35,171 nucleotides of DNA from assembly GCA_035294465.1 (NCBI GenBank), contig DATGKW010000047.1, positions 1 through 35,171 of the forward strand. The letters run 5' to 3'. The position numbers and the translations under genes are program-made. The DNA comes from Paraktedonobacter sp035294465 (GTDB lineage: Bacteria; Chloroflexota; Ktedonobacteria; Ktedonobacterales; Ktedonobacteraceae). Shown piece after piece: positions 16,346-24,455 of this stretch. The notes under the pieces are model-generated. The model saw nothing but the letters and a program-made list of their open reading frames with translations. It was not told the origin of the DNA and searched no databases. The stretch's first letter is position 1. Each line of letters begins with the position of its first letter.

Positions 16346-17683
16346 ATGAGTAAGAGACGCTACGCACTGGTAGGAACCGGCGCCCGCGCTCGTATGTTCA
16401 TTGATGCTTTGATCACCACGTATCGTGATGGAGCAGAGCTAGTCGCGTTCTGCGATTTGAGCCAGGTTCGCATGAACTGGTATAACCAGCGCCTGCAAGA
16501 GCTGGCAGGCTTGCCGCCCGTTCCGACGTATCATGCCGAGCAATTTGATCGCATGATTGCCGAGACGCATCCCGATACCGTGATTGTAACAACCATAGAT
16601 GGCACTCATCATATCTACATTGTGCGCGCGCTGGAACTGGGCTGCGATGTGATTACAGAGAAGCCGATGACCACGACTATCGAAAAGATGCGAGCGATCT
16701 TTCAGGCGGTTGAGAACACCGGTCACTCGTTACGAGTCAGCTTTAATTACCGCTATACGCCCGCCTACACGCGTTTTCGCGAGTTGATGATGCAGGGCCT
16801 GGTGGGGAAGCCGCTGGCGGTCGATTTCTCCTGGATACTGGATACCAGTCACGGGGCAGATTATTTTCGCCGCTGGCACCGCGAAAAGCAGAACAGTGGT
16901 GGTCTGCTTGTCCATAAGGCTACACATCATTTTGACCTTGTGAACTGGTGGATCGATTCGTATCCTCGCCATGTCTTTGCTCTGGGTGATCTTCAATTCT
17001 ATGGCAAGAAAAATGCCGAGGCGCGTGGCGAGCATTACTCCTACGAACGTTACACCGGAGTCCCGGAGGCGGCCAACGATCCCTTCGCTCTGACGCTGGA
17101 GAAGAATGCGATGTTTCGGGGTTTGTATCTGGACGCCGAGGCGGAGACAGGCTATCTGCGTGACCGCAATGTTTTTGGCGAACCAATCACTATTGAGGAT
17201 ACAATGTGTGTGACAGCACGTTATCGCAACGGGGTGCTACTTTCGTACTGCCTAATAGCGTATGCACCCTGGGAGGGACTGCGCGTGGCGATCACTGGAA
17301 GCAGAGGCCGAATTGAGATGGATATTGTCGAGAACATCAATCATCTACAAGGTGATGGCGAAGCGCGTATGAGTGCCAGCAAGGGACCGTTCAAATCTGC
17401 GAGCATACGCGTCTACCCGATGTTTGGCCTCCCATACGACGTCGACGTGCCGGTAGGAGACGGGGGACATGGAGGAGCCGATCCCATCTTGTTGGAGCAG
17501 CTTTTCTCGCCCAATCCGCCGGCAGATCCTTTTATGCGCGCAGCCTCGCATATCGATGGGGCCGCTTCCATCCTGGTTGGCATTGCCGCCAATGAGTCGA
17601 TGCAAACGGGCAAGTTGATCGCCATTGATGACCTGTTTGTCCTACCGGAGAAAGAGCCGGTTCAGACCCGGAAGCAAGAGTAG
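16346..17683 (+). CDS. Gfo/Idh/MocA family NAD(P)-dependent oxidoreductase (larger subtype)
   Basis: The 445-residue protein has an N-terminal Rossmann fold (RYALVGTGARARMFIDAL, then CDLSQVR), the family's EKPMTTT motif around residue 110, and a C-terminal substrate domain with GGLLVHKATHHFDLVNWWI carrying the usual catalytic-type histidines and lysine. Its length exceeds typical 340-380-residue relatives because of an insertion between about 215 and 280. It probably oxidises or reduces a sugar or uronate-derived substrate. AGAAGGGA lies a little far (about 14 bases) upstream of the ATG. It is transcribed divergently from lacI under operator O4, with a second family member 12 bases downstream. 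Confidence 0.9.
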   Translation: MSKRRYALVGTGARARMFIDALITTYRDGAELVAFCDLSQVRMNWYNQRLQELAGLPPVPTYHAEQFDRMIAETHPDTVIVTTIDGTHHIYIVRALELGCDVITEKPMTTTIEKMRAIFQAVENTGHSLRVSFNYRYTPAYTRFRELMMQGLVGKPLAVDFSWILDTSHGADYFRRWHREKQNSGGLLVHKATHHFDLVNWWIDSYPRHVFALGDLQFYGKKNAEARGEHYSYERYTGVPEAANDPFALTLEKNAMFRGLYLDAEAETGYLRDRNVFGEPITIEDTMCVTARYRNGVLLSYCLIAYAPWEGLRVAITGSRGRIEMDIVENINHLQGDGEARMSASKGPFKSASIRVYPMFGLPYDVDVPVGDGGHGGADPILLEQLFSPNPPADPFMRAASHIDGAASILVGIAANESMQTGKLIAIDDLFVLPEKEPVQTRKQE

Positions 17684-17695
17684 GATGAAATTTTC

Positions 17696-18808
17696 ATGGA
17701 AGAAGAGCAACAACAGCGTTTGCGGCACGCAATCATTGGCGTTGGCGCGGGCATTTTAAACGGCCATCGTCCGGCCCTGGCCTTATCAACAGTTGATCTC
17801 GTGGCCGCCGCAGATATCAATACCACGTCTGGCCGACAGCGCGCGAATGAATTGTCTTGCGCTTTTTATGAGGATTATCGCCAGATGCTGGCCGAAACAC
17901 AGCCGGATGTGGTGGTAATTCTTACCCCTCCTTTTCTGCACGCCTCAATGACCAGAGAGAGCTTGCAGGCGGGCTGCCACGTGCTGGTTGAAAAGCCTAT
18001 GGCGATCCAGGTAGCGGAGGCCGACGAGATGCTTGAGACGGCGCGCCGCTGCAACCGTTTGCTTGGCGTCGTCTTTCAGCAGCGCTATCGCCCTGAAATC
18101 GTAGCGGCGCACAAGCTGCTACAGGAAGGCTTCCTGGGCCAGATTCAGCGCGTCGAGTTAACGGCAGTCTGGACGCGGCCAACCTTCTACTACCACATGG
18201 CACCCTGGCGAGCCACCTGGTCAGGCGAAGGCGGAGGCATTGTCACCAATCAGGCATCTCACAATCTCGACCTGCTCTGCCATCTGCTCGGCTCCCCCCG
18301 GCGCGTTGTGGCCTGGACACGTAACCTGTTACACCACATCGAGACGGAAGACACCGTCCAGGCCATGCTGGAGTGGCCGAATGGAGCCTTAGGGATGATC
18401 CACATCAGCGCCGCCGAGGCCGACGAGTCCGAACGCCTGAAGATCATCGGCACGCGCGGCTCGCTGGAAATTGGGCGAGGCAAGCTGCTGGTCCAGACGC
18501 TTGATCTCGATATACACGAATACGCGGCCACCAGTCGCAATCCCTACGCCCCGCTCCCGCGTCACCCCCATGCTATTGCTCTCGAGGCGGGAAAGGGCGA
18601 TCACGTGGCCGTCTACCGCAGCTTCCACGATGCCATTCTCCATGGGAACACTGATTATATTGACGGAGCGCAGGGTCGCCGCGAACTGGAACTGGCAAAC
18701 GCGTTGATCTATTCGAGCTACCAGCGCCGCGAGGTCGAGCTACCGCTTGATCGCCAGCGCTACGCCTCCCTGCTCGCCGGTCTTCAGGCGCGGAGTAGCT
18801 ACCCGTAG
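17696..18808 (+). CDS. Gfo/Idh/MocA family oxidoreductase
   Basis: The 370-residue protein has the Rossmann start HAIIGVGAGILNGHRPALAL with AADINTTSGRQRANEL, VLTP-type VVVILTPPFLHASMT, EKPMAIQVAEADEML, and the C-domain stretch GGGIVTNQASHNLDLLCHLLG. It is co-transcribed with the larger relative upstream (12-base gap, no terminator). Paired members often work on one pathway in sequence, for example oxidation at one carbon and reduction at another. The substrate is not deducible; the LacI regulon context points to a sugar or uronate released from plant wall material. Confidence 0.9.
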   Translation: MEEEQQQRLRHAIIGVGAGILNGHRPALALSTVDLVAAADINTTSGRQRANELSCAFYEDYRQMLAETQPDVVVILTPPFLHASMTRESLQAGCHVLVEKPMAIQVAEADEMLETARRCNRLLGVVFQQRYRPEIVAAHKLLQEGFLGQIQRVELTAVWTRPTFYYHMAPWRATWSGEGGGIVTNQASHNLDLLCHLLGSPRRVVAWTRNLLHHIETEDTVQAMLEWPNGALGMIHISAAEADESERLKIIGTRGSLEIGRGKLLVQTLDLDIHEYAATSRNPYAPLPRHPHAIALEAGKGDHVAVYRSFHDAILHGNTDYIDGAQGRRELELANALIYSSYQRREVELPLDRQRYASLLAGLQARSSYP

Positions 18809-19035
18809 AAAATACCTTCCGCAAAATTGGGAAAGGATTATTCCAGACAACAAGGGTCTTCCAATAAGAGAGGCAAGGAGAACTATCCCTCATCAAAGGT
18901 CAGGTACAATGAAAAGAAAGCTCCCAGGCCAGGCTGAGGGGAGAACTTGCCTACACTCATAAAAGCGAGCGTGGCGCACCCATCATCCTCCCCCCTGGTT
19001 TCGAGCTGCATGAGAGAAACGAGAGGCAACCGAAG

Positions 19036-19476
19036 ATGAACCACTATCTTACTGCTCTCCTGCTGGGGCTGGCTCTCTTTGTCCTGGCTGGATGTTCCAA
19101 TATGGGAAACATGGGGAGCACCGCCCCTGCTGGAAGCATTCCGGTACAGGTCACGGAAACCGACTTTCACATCACCTCGTCCGTCACTACCTTTGTACCG
19201 GGGAAGATCTATCATCTTGCAGTGACCAATCGAGGGCAAATCATGCATGAGTTTATGATTATGCCAAAGGCAGAAGGCAGCATGAGCGGGACGACGATGG
19301 AACATATGGACAGACTGGCACTTGCTTCCATTCCCATGATCGATCCAGGCGAGACTCAAACGCTGAACTACACCTTTCCCTGGTCGTTGGCTGGCTCTCA
19401 CCCTGAATTTGCCTGCTATTTTCCCGGTCACTATGAGGCAGGAATGTGGCTAGATGTCGCCGTGAAAGCAAGATAG
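19036..19476 (+). CDS. Cupredoxin-type copper lipoprotein
   Basis: The 146-residue protein has a lipoprotein signal ending LAGC (lipidated C20) and a single cupredoxin fold. All four type 1 copper ligands are visible with the standard spacing: H71 in MHEF, then C127-x4-H132-x4-M137 in the FACYFPGHYEAGM segment. A Met/Gly-rich linker (SNMGNMG) follows the lipid anchor. It should be an outward-facing, membrane-tethered electron carrier or copper handler. It is a single gene; 18809-19035 upstream shows no gene, and GAGAGG lies about ten bases before the ATG. The copper chaperone at 30167-30376 is far away and not obviously co-regulated. Confidence 0.85.
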   Translation: MNHYLTALLLGLALFVLAGCSNMGNMGSTAPAGSIPVQVTETDFHITSSVTTFVPGKIYHLAVTNRGQIMHEFMIMPKAEGSMSGTTMEHMDRLALASIPMIDPGETQTLNYTFPWSLAGSHPEFACYFPGHYEAGMWLDVAVKAR

Positions 19477-19551
19477 TCGGGAGAGAAGAGGCCGTGCGAC
19501 CGCTGACAGAAGATCTCCACCGCCGCAGGTCTTGTCCCAGGTCTGTTCTCC

Positions 19552-20244
19552 TTACGTCATCCGCAGCACGGAGGCAAGGTGCAAGATCGCCTCAGCCGGA
19601 ACACGCAGCGGGCGCCGGAGCACAGCTACGATACCCGCTGCCATCAGGCCGGAGCCCGCGCCTCCCAGGATATCCAGTGGATAATGTACTCCCACGAACA
19701 CGCGCGCGAGGCCAATGCAGCAGGCGAAGAGAACCGCCAGACCCATCAAGACCAGCGGCAGCAGGAGTGAACGCCATTCGGCCCCTCCTGCCAGCCTCAC
19801 GCGCTGCTGCCAGGCTCGTATTAACAGCGGGGGCAACATCAAGACAAGCGTACCAGCCAGCGCAAACGAGACTGCTGCATGATCACTGGGAAACGAATCG
19901 TCCGCCGGGTGTGCCACGAGTAGATGAACCACGTGTGTCACGAACGGACGCGGTTCAAATATCAGATGCGACAGCCCTAAATTGAACAGGAGGGCCAGCA
20001 CTGCTGCGAGGATACTCCAAAGCACCCTCATACGGCAGGTCGCAATAATCTCAGCTTCCCCCGGACGTAAGGGACGCCGACGCAGCCATGAAGGCCGCCC
20101 CCACACAAGCAGCAGGAGCAGCGGCCAGAAGAAGATCAGGTCAGCGGCAAAAAAAATCATGAGATGATCAAGGAGCGGACTACGACCAGCGAACTGATTG
20201 ATACCCACAAACCAGCGGTTATTTTCCTGAAGCAGCCAGGACAT
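19552..20244 (-). CDS. PAP2-family membrane phosphatase, probable undecaprenyl-diphosphatase (BcrC-like)
   Basis: The 230-residue protein has five to six membrane helices and the three PAP2 motifs: PRP in HLIFEPRPF (the first-motif lysine is Ser here), FPSDHAAVSF with catalytic His, and GLARVFVGVHYPLDILGG with the arginine, nucleophilic His and Asp. BcrC-type members recycle undecaprenyl pyrophosphate to the lipid carrier of peptidoglycan synthesis and give bacitracin tolerance; other PAP2 lipids cannot be excluded. GGGAGG precedes the ATG by six bases. Its promoter (20352-20383) carries the same direct-repeat architecture as the response regulator gene, tying it to the envelope regulon described here. 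Confidence 0.87.
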   Translation of the reverse strand: MSWLLQENNRWFVGINQFAGRSPLLDHLMIFFAADLIFFWPLLLLLVWGRPSWLRRRPLRPGEAEIIATCRMRVLWSILAAVLALLFNLGLSHLIFEPRPFVTHVVHLLVAHPADDSFPSDHAAVSFALAGTLVLMLPPLLIRAWQQRVRLAGGAEWRSLLLPLVLMGLAVLFACCIGLARVFVGVHYPLDILGGAGSGLMAAGIVAVLRRPLRVPAEAILHLASVLRMT

Positions 20245-20351
20245 AGGCGACCTCCCTCTGCAAACTCATAGTATTCCTCTCTTCTTTCGCCTGGTGTGCA
20301 TCCGGCCTATCTGGAGGCGAGCGCACCGTCGAGTGGCGTTCGTTCGTGGCT

Positions 20352-20383
20352 ATTCTAGCAAACGAACATGAAGTAGAGATGAA
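20352..20383 (-). promoter_or_regulatory. Response-regulator-dependent promoter of the PAP2 phosphatase gene
   Basis: On the minus strand: TTCATC (20383-20378), N5, TTCATG (20372-20367), N6, TG-C-TAGAAT (20360-20352). The 11-bp direct repeat occupies the -35 region. Spacing is identical to the promoters at 23536-23567 and 23669-23700. The leader to the ATG at 20244 is about 100 bases. Confidence 0.8.
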
Positions 20384-20433
20384 GAAGGATGGCGCCAGAC
20401 AGGAGCACATCCCAGGTTCTCGCCATTCCTCGA

Positions 20434-21930
20434 CTACGCTGTCTCTCCCCGCGCTATCGCCGTGTCATGAGAGAGGCGCAGCAGCAGACCAATGATGAGA
20501 AAGTTGGCCACCACTGAACTGCCTCCATAGCTCAGGAACGGCAAGGGCAGCCCGGTCAGTGGCAGCAGCTTCAAAGCACCCCCACAGATCACCAGCGTTT
20601 GGATACCGAAAAGAGAGGTTAGCCCCGCTGCCAGCAACTGGTGGAACGGCTCACGCGCCTCCAGAGCCAGGTGAAAGCCACGCGCGAGCAAGAGTAGATA
20701 CACCGCCAGCACAGCGAACATGCCAGCCAGGCCAAACTCTTCAGCGAGCACCGAGACGACCATATCGGACTGCGCCAGCGGCACCAACGCCGAAGCATGT
20801 CCCAATCCGAAACCGGCTCCCAGGATTCCTCCGCTTGAGATAGCCACGATTCCCTGGGCCACTTGGAAACCGGCATTTTGAGCAAACGTTCTGGTGGCAG
20901 TGCTCCATTGCTTCCAGTTGACCAGATCCAGGCCAACGGTCGCAAACCGCTCGCGGATATAGCCAAAGAGTTCATAGCCCAGGAAGCCCAGCGCGACAAA
21001 CACTACCAGTCCCCCCAATACATACGACCGCTTGCCGCTGCCCAGGTAGAGCAGGACCAGGAAGCTTCCATAGATCAGCAGGGCCAGACCCAATTCGCGA
21101 ATGCCCAGGAAAAGTGCCAGCGCGATCATGAGCATCAGCAGTAAGGGGCCAAGCTGACGCAGAGGTAGCAGCGTAATGGAACCAGGACGTATGCTGCTGG
21201 CCGCGATAACTTCCTGGTTCTCGCTCAGGTAGGCGGCGAAGAACACAACCAGGAGAATTTTCAGTACTTCCGAGGGCTGAAAGGAAAGCGGACCAATGCT
21301 CAACTGGTCATGGGTCGGACTGTTCAGATTTGTGTGCAGGGCATGAACCAGGGTAGCACCGACCAGAACCAGACCGAGCACTGCCCAGGTATATTTATAG
21401 CGCCGCAGCCAGTCCATACTACGCAACCAGAAGAGTGGAAGCAAACATGCCCCCAACCCTACGAGCACCCAGGTGAGCTGCTTGAGCCCCAGGAGCGGAT
21501 CGGCTCCGATGCTGGCATCTGGCCCGTTGCGCATAGCCAGCAGCACACCCAGCCCACTCAGGAGTGCGACGAGAGGTATGAGCATCTGGTCAGTCTGGGG
21601 AAAGAAACGCGCGAGCAGGAGATGGACTATTCCGAAAGCGACCAGGAGCACCAGCAGCGGAAGAATCGCCTGGAGCGAGGGCAGAAGGCCAACGCTGAAG
21701 AACATACTCCGGGAGCCAACAAGGGGAGCTGCCTTATAAGCTCCTGCTAGAGGCAACTGATACGCCTCCAGCACCAGAAAGAGGCACGGAAGCACCAGCA
21801 GTCCCAATTCTCTCCGACGGGCATACCGCTTGCTTCTCCCGGGTCGCTGGCTGGCCTCCACCCTGGGACTCGTCCTTTCGAGAGGGATGAGTAACACCCT
21901 CGCGCGTAGCACCTTCTGATGCTTGCTCAT
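20434..21930 (-). CDS. SEDS family protein (FtsW/RodA/SpoVE-like), probable peptidoglycan glycosyltransferase
   Basis: The 498-residue protein has an unusually long basic N-terminal tail (about 55 residues, Arg-rich) and about ten to twelve membrane helices. SEDS signatures are SFQPSEVLKILLVVFFAAYLS, the GFQVAQGIVAISSGGILGAGFGLG loop, SDMVVSVLAEEFGLAG (conserved acidic region) and the near-terminal GLPLPFLSYGGSS. SEDS proteins polymerise lipid II together with a class B PBP, which is not encoded nearby. The ATG at 21930 overlaps the stop of the small membrane protein (ATGA), so translation is coupled. It lies in the predicted unit starting at the promoter 23536-23567. The division, elongation or specialised role cannot be assigned. 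Confidence 0.9.
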   Translation of the reverse strand: MSKHQKVLRARVLLIPLERTSPRVEASQRPGRSKRYARRRELGLLVLPCLFLVLEAYQLPLAGAYKAAPLVGSRSMFFSVGLLPSLQAILPLLVLLVAFGIVHLLLARFFPQTDQMLIPLVALLSGLGVLLAMRNGPDASIGADPLLGLKQLTWVLVGLGACLLPLFWLRSMDWLRRYKYTWAVLGLVLVGATLVHALHTNLNSPTHDQLSIGPLSFQPSEVLKILLVVFFAAYLSENQEVIAASSIRPGSITLLPLRQLGPLLLMLMIALALFLGIRELGLALLIYGSFLVLLYLGSGKRSYVLGGLVVFVALGFLGYELFGYIRERFATVGLDLVNWKQWSTATRTFAQNAGFQVAQGIVAISSGGILGAGFGLGHASALVPLAQSDMVVSVLAEEFGLAGMFAVLAVYLLLLARGFHLALEAREPFHQLLAAGLTSLFGIQTLVICGGALKLLPLTGLPLPFLSYGGSSVVANFLIIGLLLRLSHDTAIARGETA

Positions 21931-22115
21931 GAATCCCGTCCAGATGCGCTCCAAAAAGCCAGGAGGACGAGGGTAGCAAGCAGGCCGAGCAGCACCAGCA
22001 CAGCGCCAACCCCCAAAAGCAGGAGGCCATGATTCTGATTGATCCCTGTCAGGACCAGGCCGGCGGTCACGGCCAGCAGTCCAGCCACAACCGCCGCTAC
22101 GCAGGCTCCTTTCAT
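21927..22115 (-). CDS. 62-aa two-helix membrane protein translationally coupled to the SEDS gene
   Basis: Starting MKGACVAAVVAGLLAVTAG, this protein is two membrane helices joined by GINQNHG and ending WSASGRDS. The ATG at 22115 has AAAGGG about ten bases before it; an in-frame GTG at 22169 would add 18 residues with a poorly placed SD. The stop overlaps the SEDS start by the ATGA arrangement, which argues that it is real and possibly a SEDS partner subunit. No known family is recognised. Confidence 0.72.
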   Translation of the reverse strand: MKGACVAAVVAGLLAVTAGLVLTGINQNHGLLLLGVGAVLVLLGLLATLVLLAFWSASGRDS

Positions 22116-22305
22116 AAACACTCGCCCTTTCTTCAAATGAAAAATGAACCCGAACAACGGGCCTTTCACCCTCGCTCAGCAGAGAGCGTAGCGCAGAGGA
22201 AACGAAGCTGGCAAGGTCTCTGCCCACCCCTGGTGGTTTCTCGGAGCAGATACAAGTCGCTCCCAGGTGCGCCTGAGATGACCGCGCGTTCTACACGCGC
22301 TTCCT

Positions 22306-23058
22306 TTACAGTAATTGCTGTAGCCAGCGGGGAATCCGGCTCACTTGCCGATTAAGCACAATGCCTCGTAGTGGTACCTGCTCCAGGCGCGCACACGTCT
22401 CGGCCACCAGAGAAGCAGGGGTCTGCCCCGCGCGCACGACCAGGAGCACCGCTTCTGCCAGACGAGCAGCCAGTTCTCCATACCCACAGGAAAGAACCGG
22501 GGGCAGATCCAGAATAAGCAGACTCCGAGGCCCAAAGAGATTGGACACGCCACGCTGGTACAGTCGTCTGGTAAGTAGCCCGGCGTCCTGTTTTCCACGA
22601 CCTGCGGGAATGACTACCAGATTCTCCGAGAGCCGATAGCGCACTGCCTCCACCTCGCATTCGCCCCGCAACCACTCGGCCAGCCCCCAGGGTGCAGGCA
22701 AACCCAGGGTTTCCTGTGCGGTGGGGTGGTCCCAGTTGCATTCAAGCAAGGTCACCTGCTCGTCGCTGTCGTGAGCAAGCACTCGCGCCAGGAGTATAGC
22801 CAGGAATGAGGTTCCCTCTCCGGCCACGGAACTGAGCAAACCCAGACTGCGGATAGCCGGCGGCCGATGAGCAAACAGGGTAAGGCAGAGCCGCCGGCAC
22901 TGCTCCTGGAGCATCCACACCCGTTGTGCTTCCTGGATCTGAGCCGATGTGGGCTTCCTGTGCGGTGTTACAGCCGGGAACTGCCGGGTACGTTCCCGTT
23001 CAATAAGTGAAGGTGAGGCAGAGATCGGTCTCACCGAATGCGTTGTATCTGATAGCAT
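22306..23058 (-). CDS. BY-kinase/MinD-like ATPase homologue with degenerate Walker A
   Basis: About 250 residues resembling the cytoplasmic half of CpsD/CapB tyrosine kinases. LGLLSSVAGEGTSFLAILLARVLA is the Walker A region, but the usual lysine of GEGKS is Thr (T83). VTLLECNWDHP corresponds to Walker A' (normally LLIDaDlRrP), and SLLILDLPPVL to Walker B. There is no C-terminal tyrosine cluster and no membrane helix. It may be a non-catalytic scaffold, or a variant ATPase as in some exopolysaccharide systems. ATG 23058 follows GGAG at nine bases. It leads the small membrane protein and SEDS genes (190 bases, no terminator), suggesting an envelope-polymer function. Confidence 0.75.
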   Translation of the reverse strand: MLSDTTHSVRPISASPSLIERERTRQFPAVTPHRKPTSAQIQEAQRVWMLQEQCRRLCLTLFAHRPPAIRSLGLLSSVAGEGTSFLAILLARVLAHDSDEQVTLLECNWDHPTAQETLGLPAPWGLAEWLRGECEVEAVRYRLSENLVVIPAGRGKQDAGLLTRRLYQRGVSNLFGPRSLLILDLPPVLSCGYGELAARLAEAVLLVVRAGQTPASLVAETCARLEQVPLRGIVLNRQVSRIPRWLQQLL

Positions 23059-23535
23059 AGAAGTCTTCTCCGTTAGACTCTCTAGTTGAGGTAAGGAAGC
23101 TGGACGTAGAAACACCCGCCCCCACCTCTTGTCCTCTCCTTTGATTTATGAAGCTATCTGAGGAGCTACCACGCACGCACTACGAATTCACGCTGAGCAT
23201 GGCCAGCCCTTCGCCGACCACAAAACATGCTCGTTTCAGGCAAGTGGAGAATCTTCTCCTCAGAGAACCCGAAACATGTGTGAGAGATTTGACGAAATCT
23301 CCTGAAGAGCGAACAAGGTCTCTTCTCTCATGCTCACTGCTATTGATCTGTCCCAGGATAAGCTGGCTCGCTCGACGTGCGGTCATGCAATATACCTTGA
23401 TGCCAGTATGTCTCAAACTTACCGAAAACGAGTCCTTCTGGGTAGGAAGATTCCGCCTCGCAACCCCGAACCGATGGATTAGCCTGGCGTGGGAAGCAGT
23501 GATTCGCCGGGGTTGACTGTTCTTTCCCCAGGAGA

Positions 23536-23567
23536 ATCTACCACGCGAACATGAAGAGAAGATGAAG
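23536..23567 (-). promoter_or_regulatory. Response-regulator-dependent promoter of the BY-kinase-like/SEDS unit
   Basis: On the minus strand: TTCATC (23567-23562), N5, TTCATG (23556-23551), N6, TG-G-TAGATT (23544-23536). Same order and spacing as the two other promoters of this set. It faces the BY-kinase-like gene 470 bases away. Confidence 0.75.
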
Positions 23568-23668
23568 GGAAAAGCACAGGTGTTCGGCGGATCAGCACCA
23601 GTTGGAAGAACTCCGATAGAGAGGAGAGCAATTCCTTAATTATGCAGGTGTTCTCCTCGACAAGAGCT

Positions 23669-23700
23669 TTCATCTTTTCTTCATCTGGACATGGTACAGT
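23669..23700 (+). promoter_or_regulatory. Autoregulated promoter of the response regulator/histidine kinase operon
   Basis: TTCATC (23669-23674), N5, TTCATC (23680-23685), N6, TG-G-TACAGT (23692-23700). The direct repeat sits at about -38 to -22, where PhoB/OmpR-class activators bind. The transcription start near 23707 gives a 70-base leader to the ATG at 23778. Confidence 0.82.
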
Positions 23701-23777
23701 AAAGAGCAAGCGACTTTCCCCGATGGCTCTTGCCTGCGGGAAAAACCAGCAGAACAGGAAAGTGAGCCGATCTTTCG

Positions 23778-24455
23778 ATGCGTTTGTTAGTGGTAGAAGA
23801 CCATCCCGAATTGGGACCAGACCTGAAAGCAGGTTTGGAGGACTGCCAGTATGCCGTTGATCTGGCGACGAATGGGGAGGATGCTCTGGCGCTAGCCAGT
23901 CTCGTGCCGTATGATCTCATCGTGTTAGATATTTTATTGCCCGACCTGGACGGCTGGGAAGTCTGTCGTCGTCTGCGTGAGCAACGAAGCCCGGTCCCCA
24001 TCCTGTTTCTCACAGCACTGGGAGAAGTGGACCACCGGGTACGCGGGCTGGACCTGGGTGCGGATGATTACCTGGTCAAGCCGTTTGCTTTTCGCGAACT
24101 GGAAGCCCGCGTGCGAGCGCTGCTGCGCCGCAATACATCCGAGCGCTCGCCGGTGCTGAAGTTTCTGGATCTAACGCTGGATACGCGGACCCACGAAGGC
24201 CGACGGGGCGAACGCCCGTTCACGCTTTCTGGCAAGGAATACGCATTGCTGCACCTGCTCATGAGTCGTCCGCGCGAGATTTTGAGCCGGACGACTATCG
24301 CCGAGCACATCTGGGACTACGATGCAGAGCATCTGTCCAATGTGATCGATGTGTATATCCGCAATCTGCGCAAGGCGCTGTGTGCGGCAGGAGAACCCGA
24401 CCTGATCCAAACGGTGCGCGGGTCTGGCTATCAATTGAAGGAACCGACGCCATGA
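23778..24455 (+). CDS. OmpR/PhoB-family response regulator
   Basis: The 225-residue protein has a receiver domain (1-118) with acidic pair E7-D8, phospho-acceptor D51 in VLDILLPD, the conserved Thr in LFLTALG, and Lys in DDYLVKPF. The winged-helix effector (about 128-222) has LTLDTRTHEGRRGERPFTLSGKEYALLHLL and the recognition segment SNVIDVYIRNLRKAL ending TVRGSGYQL. OmpR-class proteins bind 11-bp-spaced direct repeats as dimers. Three such repeats with identical promoter geometry occur within 3.4 kb, so it very likely activates itself, the PAP2 phosphatase and the BY-kinase-like/SEDS unit. Its stop overlaps the kinase start (ATGA). Confidence 0.94.
   Translation: MRLLVVEDHPELGPDLKAGLEDCQYAVDLATNGEDALALASLVPYDLIVLDILLPDLDGWEVCRRLREQRSPVPILFLTALGEVDHRVRGLDLGADDYLVKPFAFRELEARVRALLRRNTSERSPVLKFLDLTLDTRTHEGRRGERPFTLSGKEYALLHLLMSRPREILSRTTIAEHIWDYDAEHLSNVIDVYIRNLRKALCAAGEPDLIQTVRGSGYQLKEPTP

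Larger units (their letters stand above)
23059..23777. other. Divergent regulatory region between the BY-kinase-like gene and the response regulator
   Basis: No convincing gene in about 720 bases. It holds two oppositely directed promoters of identical architecture (23536-23567 minus, 23669-23700 plus). The minus-strand transcript would have a leader of about 470 bases, containing a 78-codon ORF (23416-23180) without SD that is not called as a gene. Confidence 0.6.

Noticed and set aside
23180..23416. 78-codon minus-strand frame in the long leader
   Set aside because: No Shine-Dalgarno, no membrane or motif pattern; kept only as a note on the leader.
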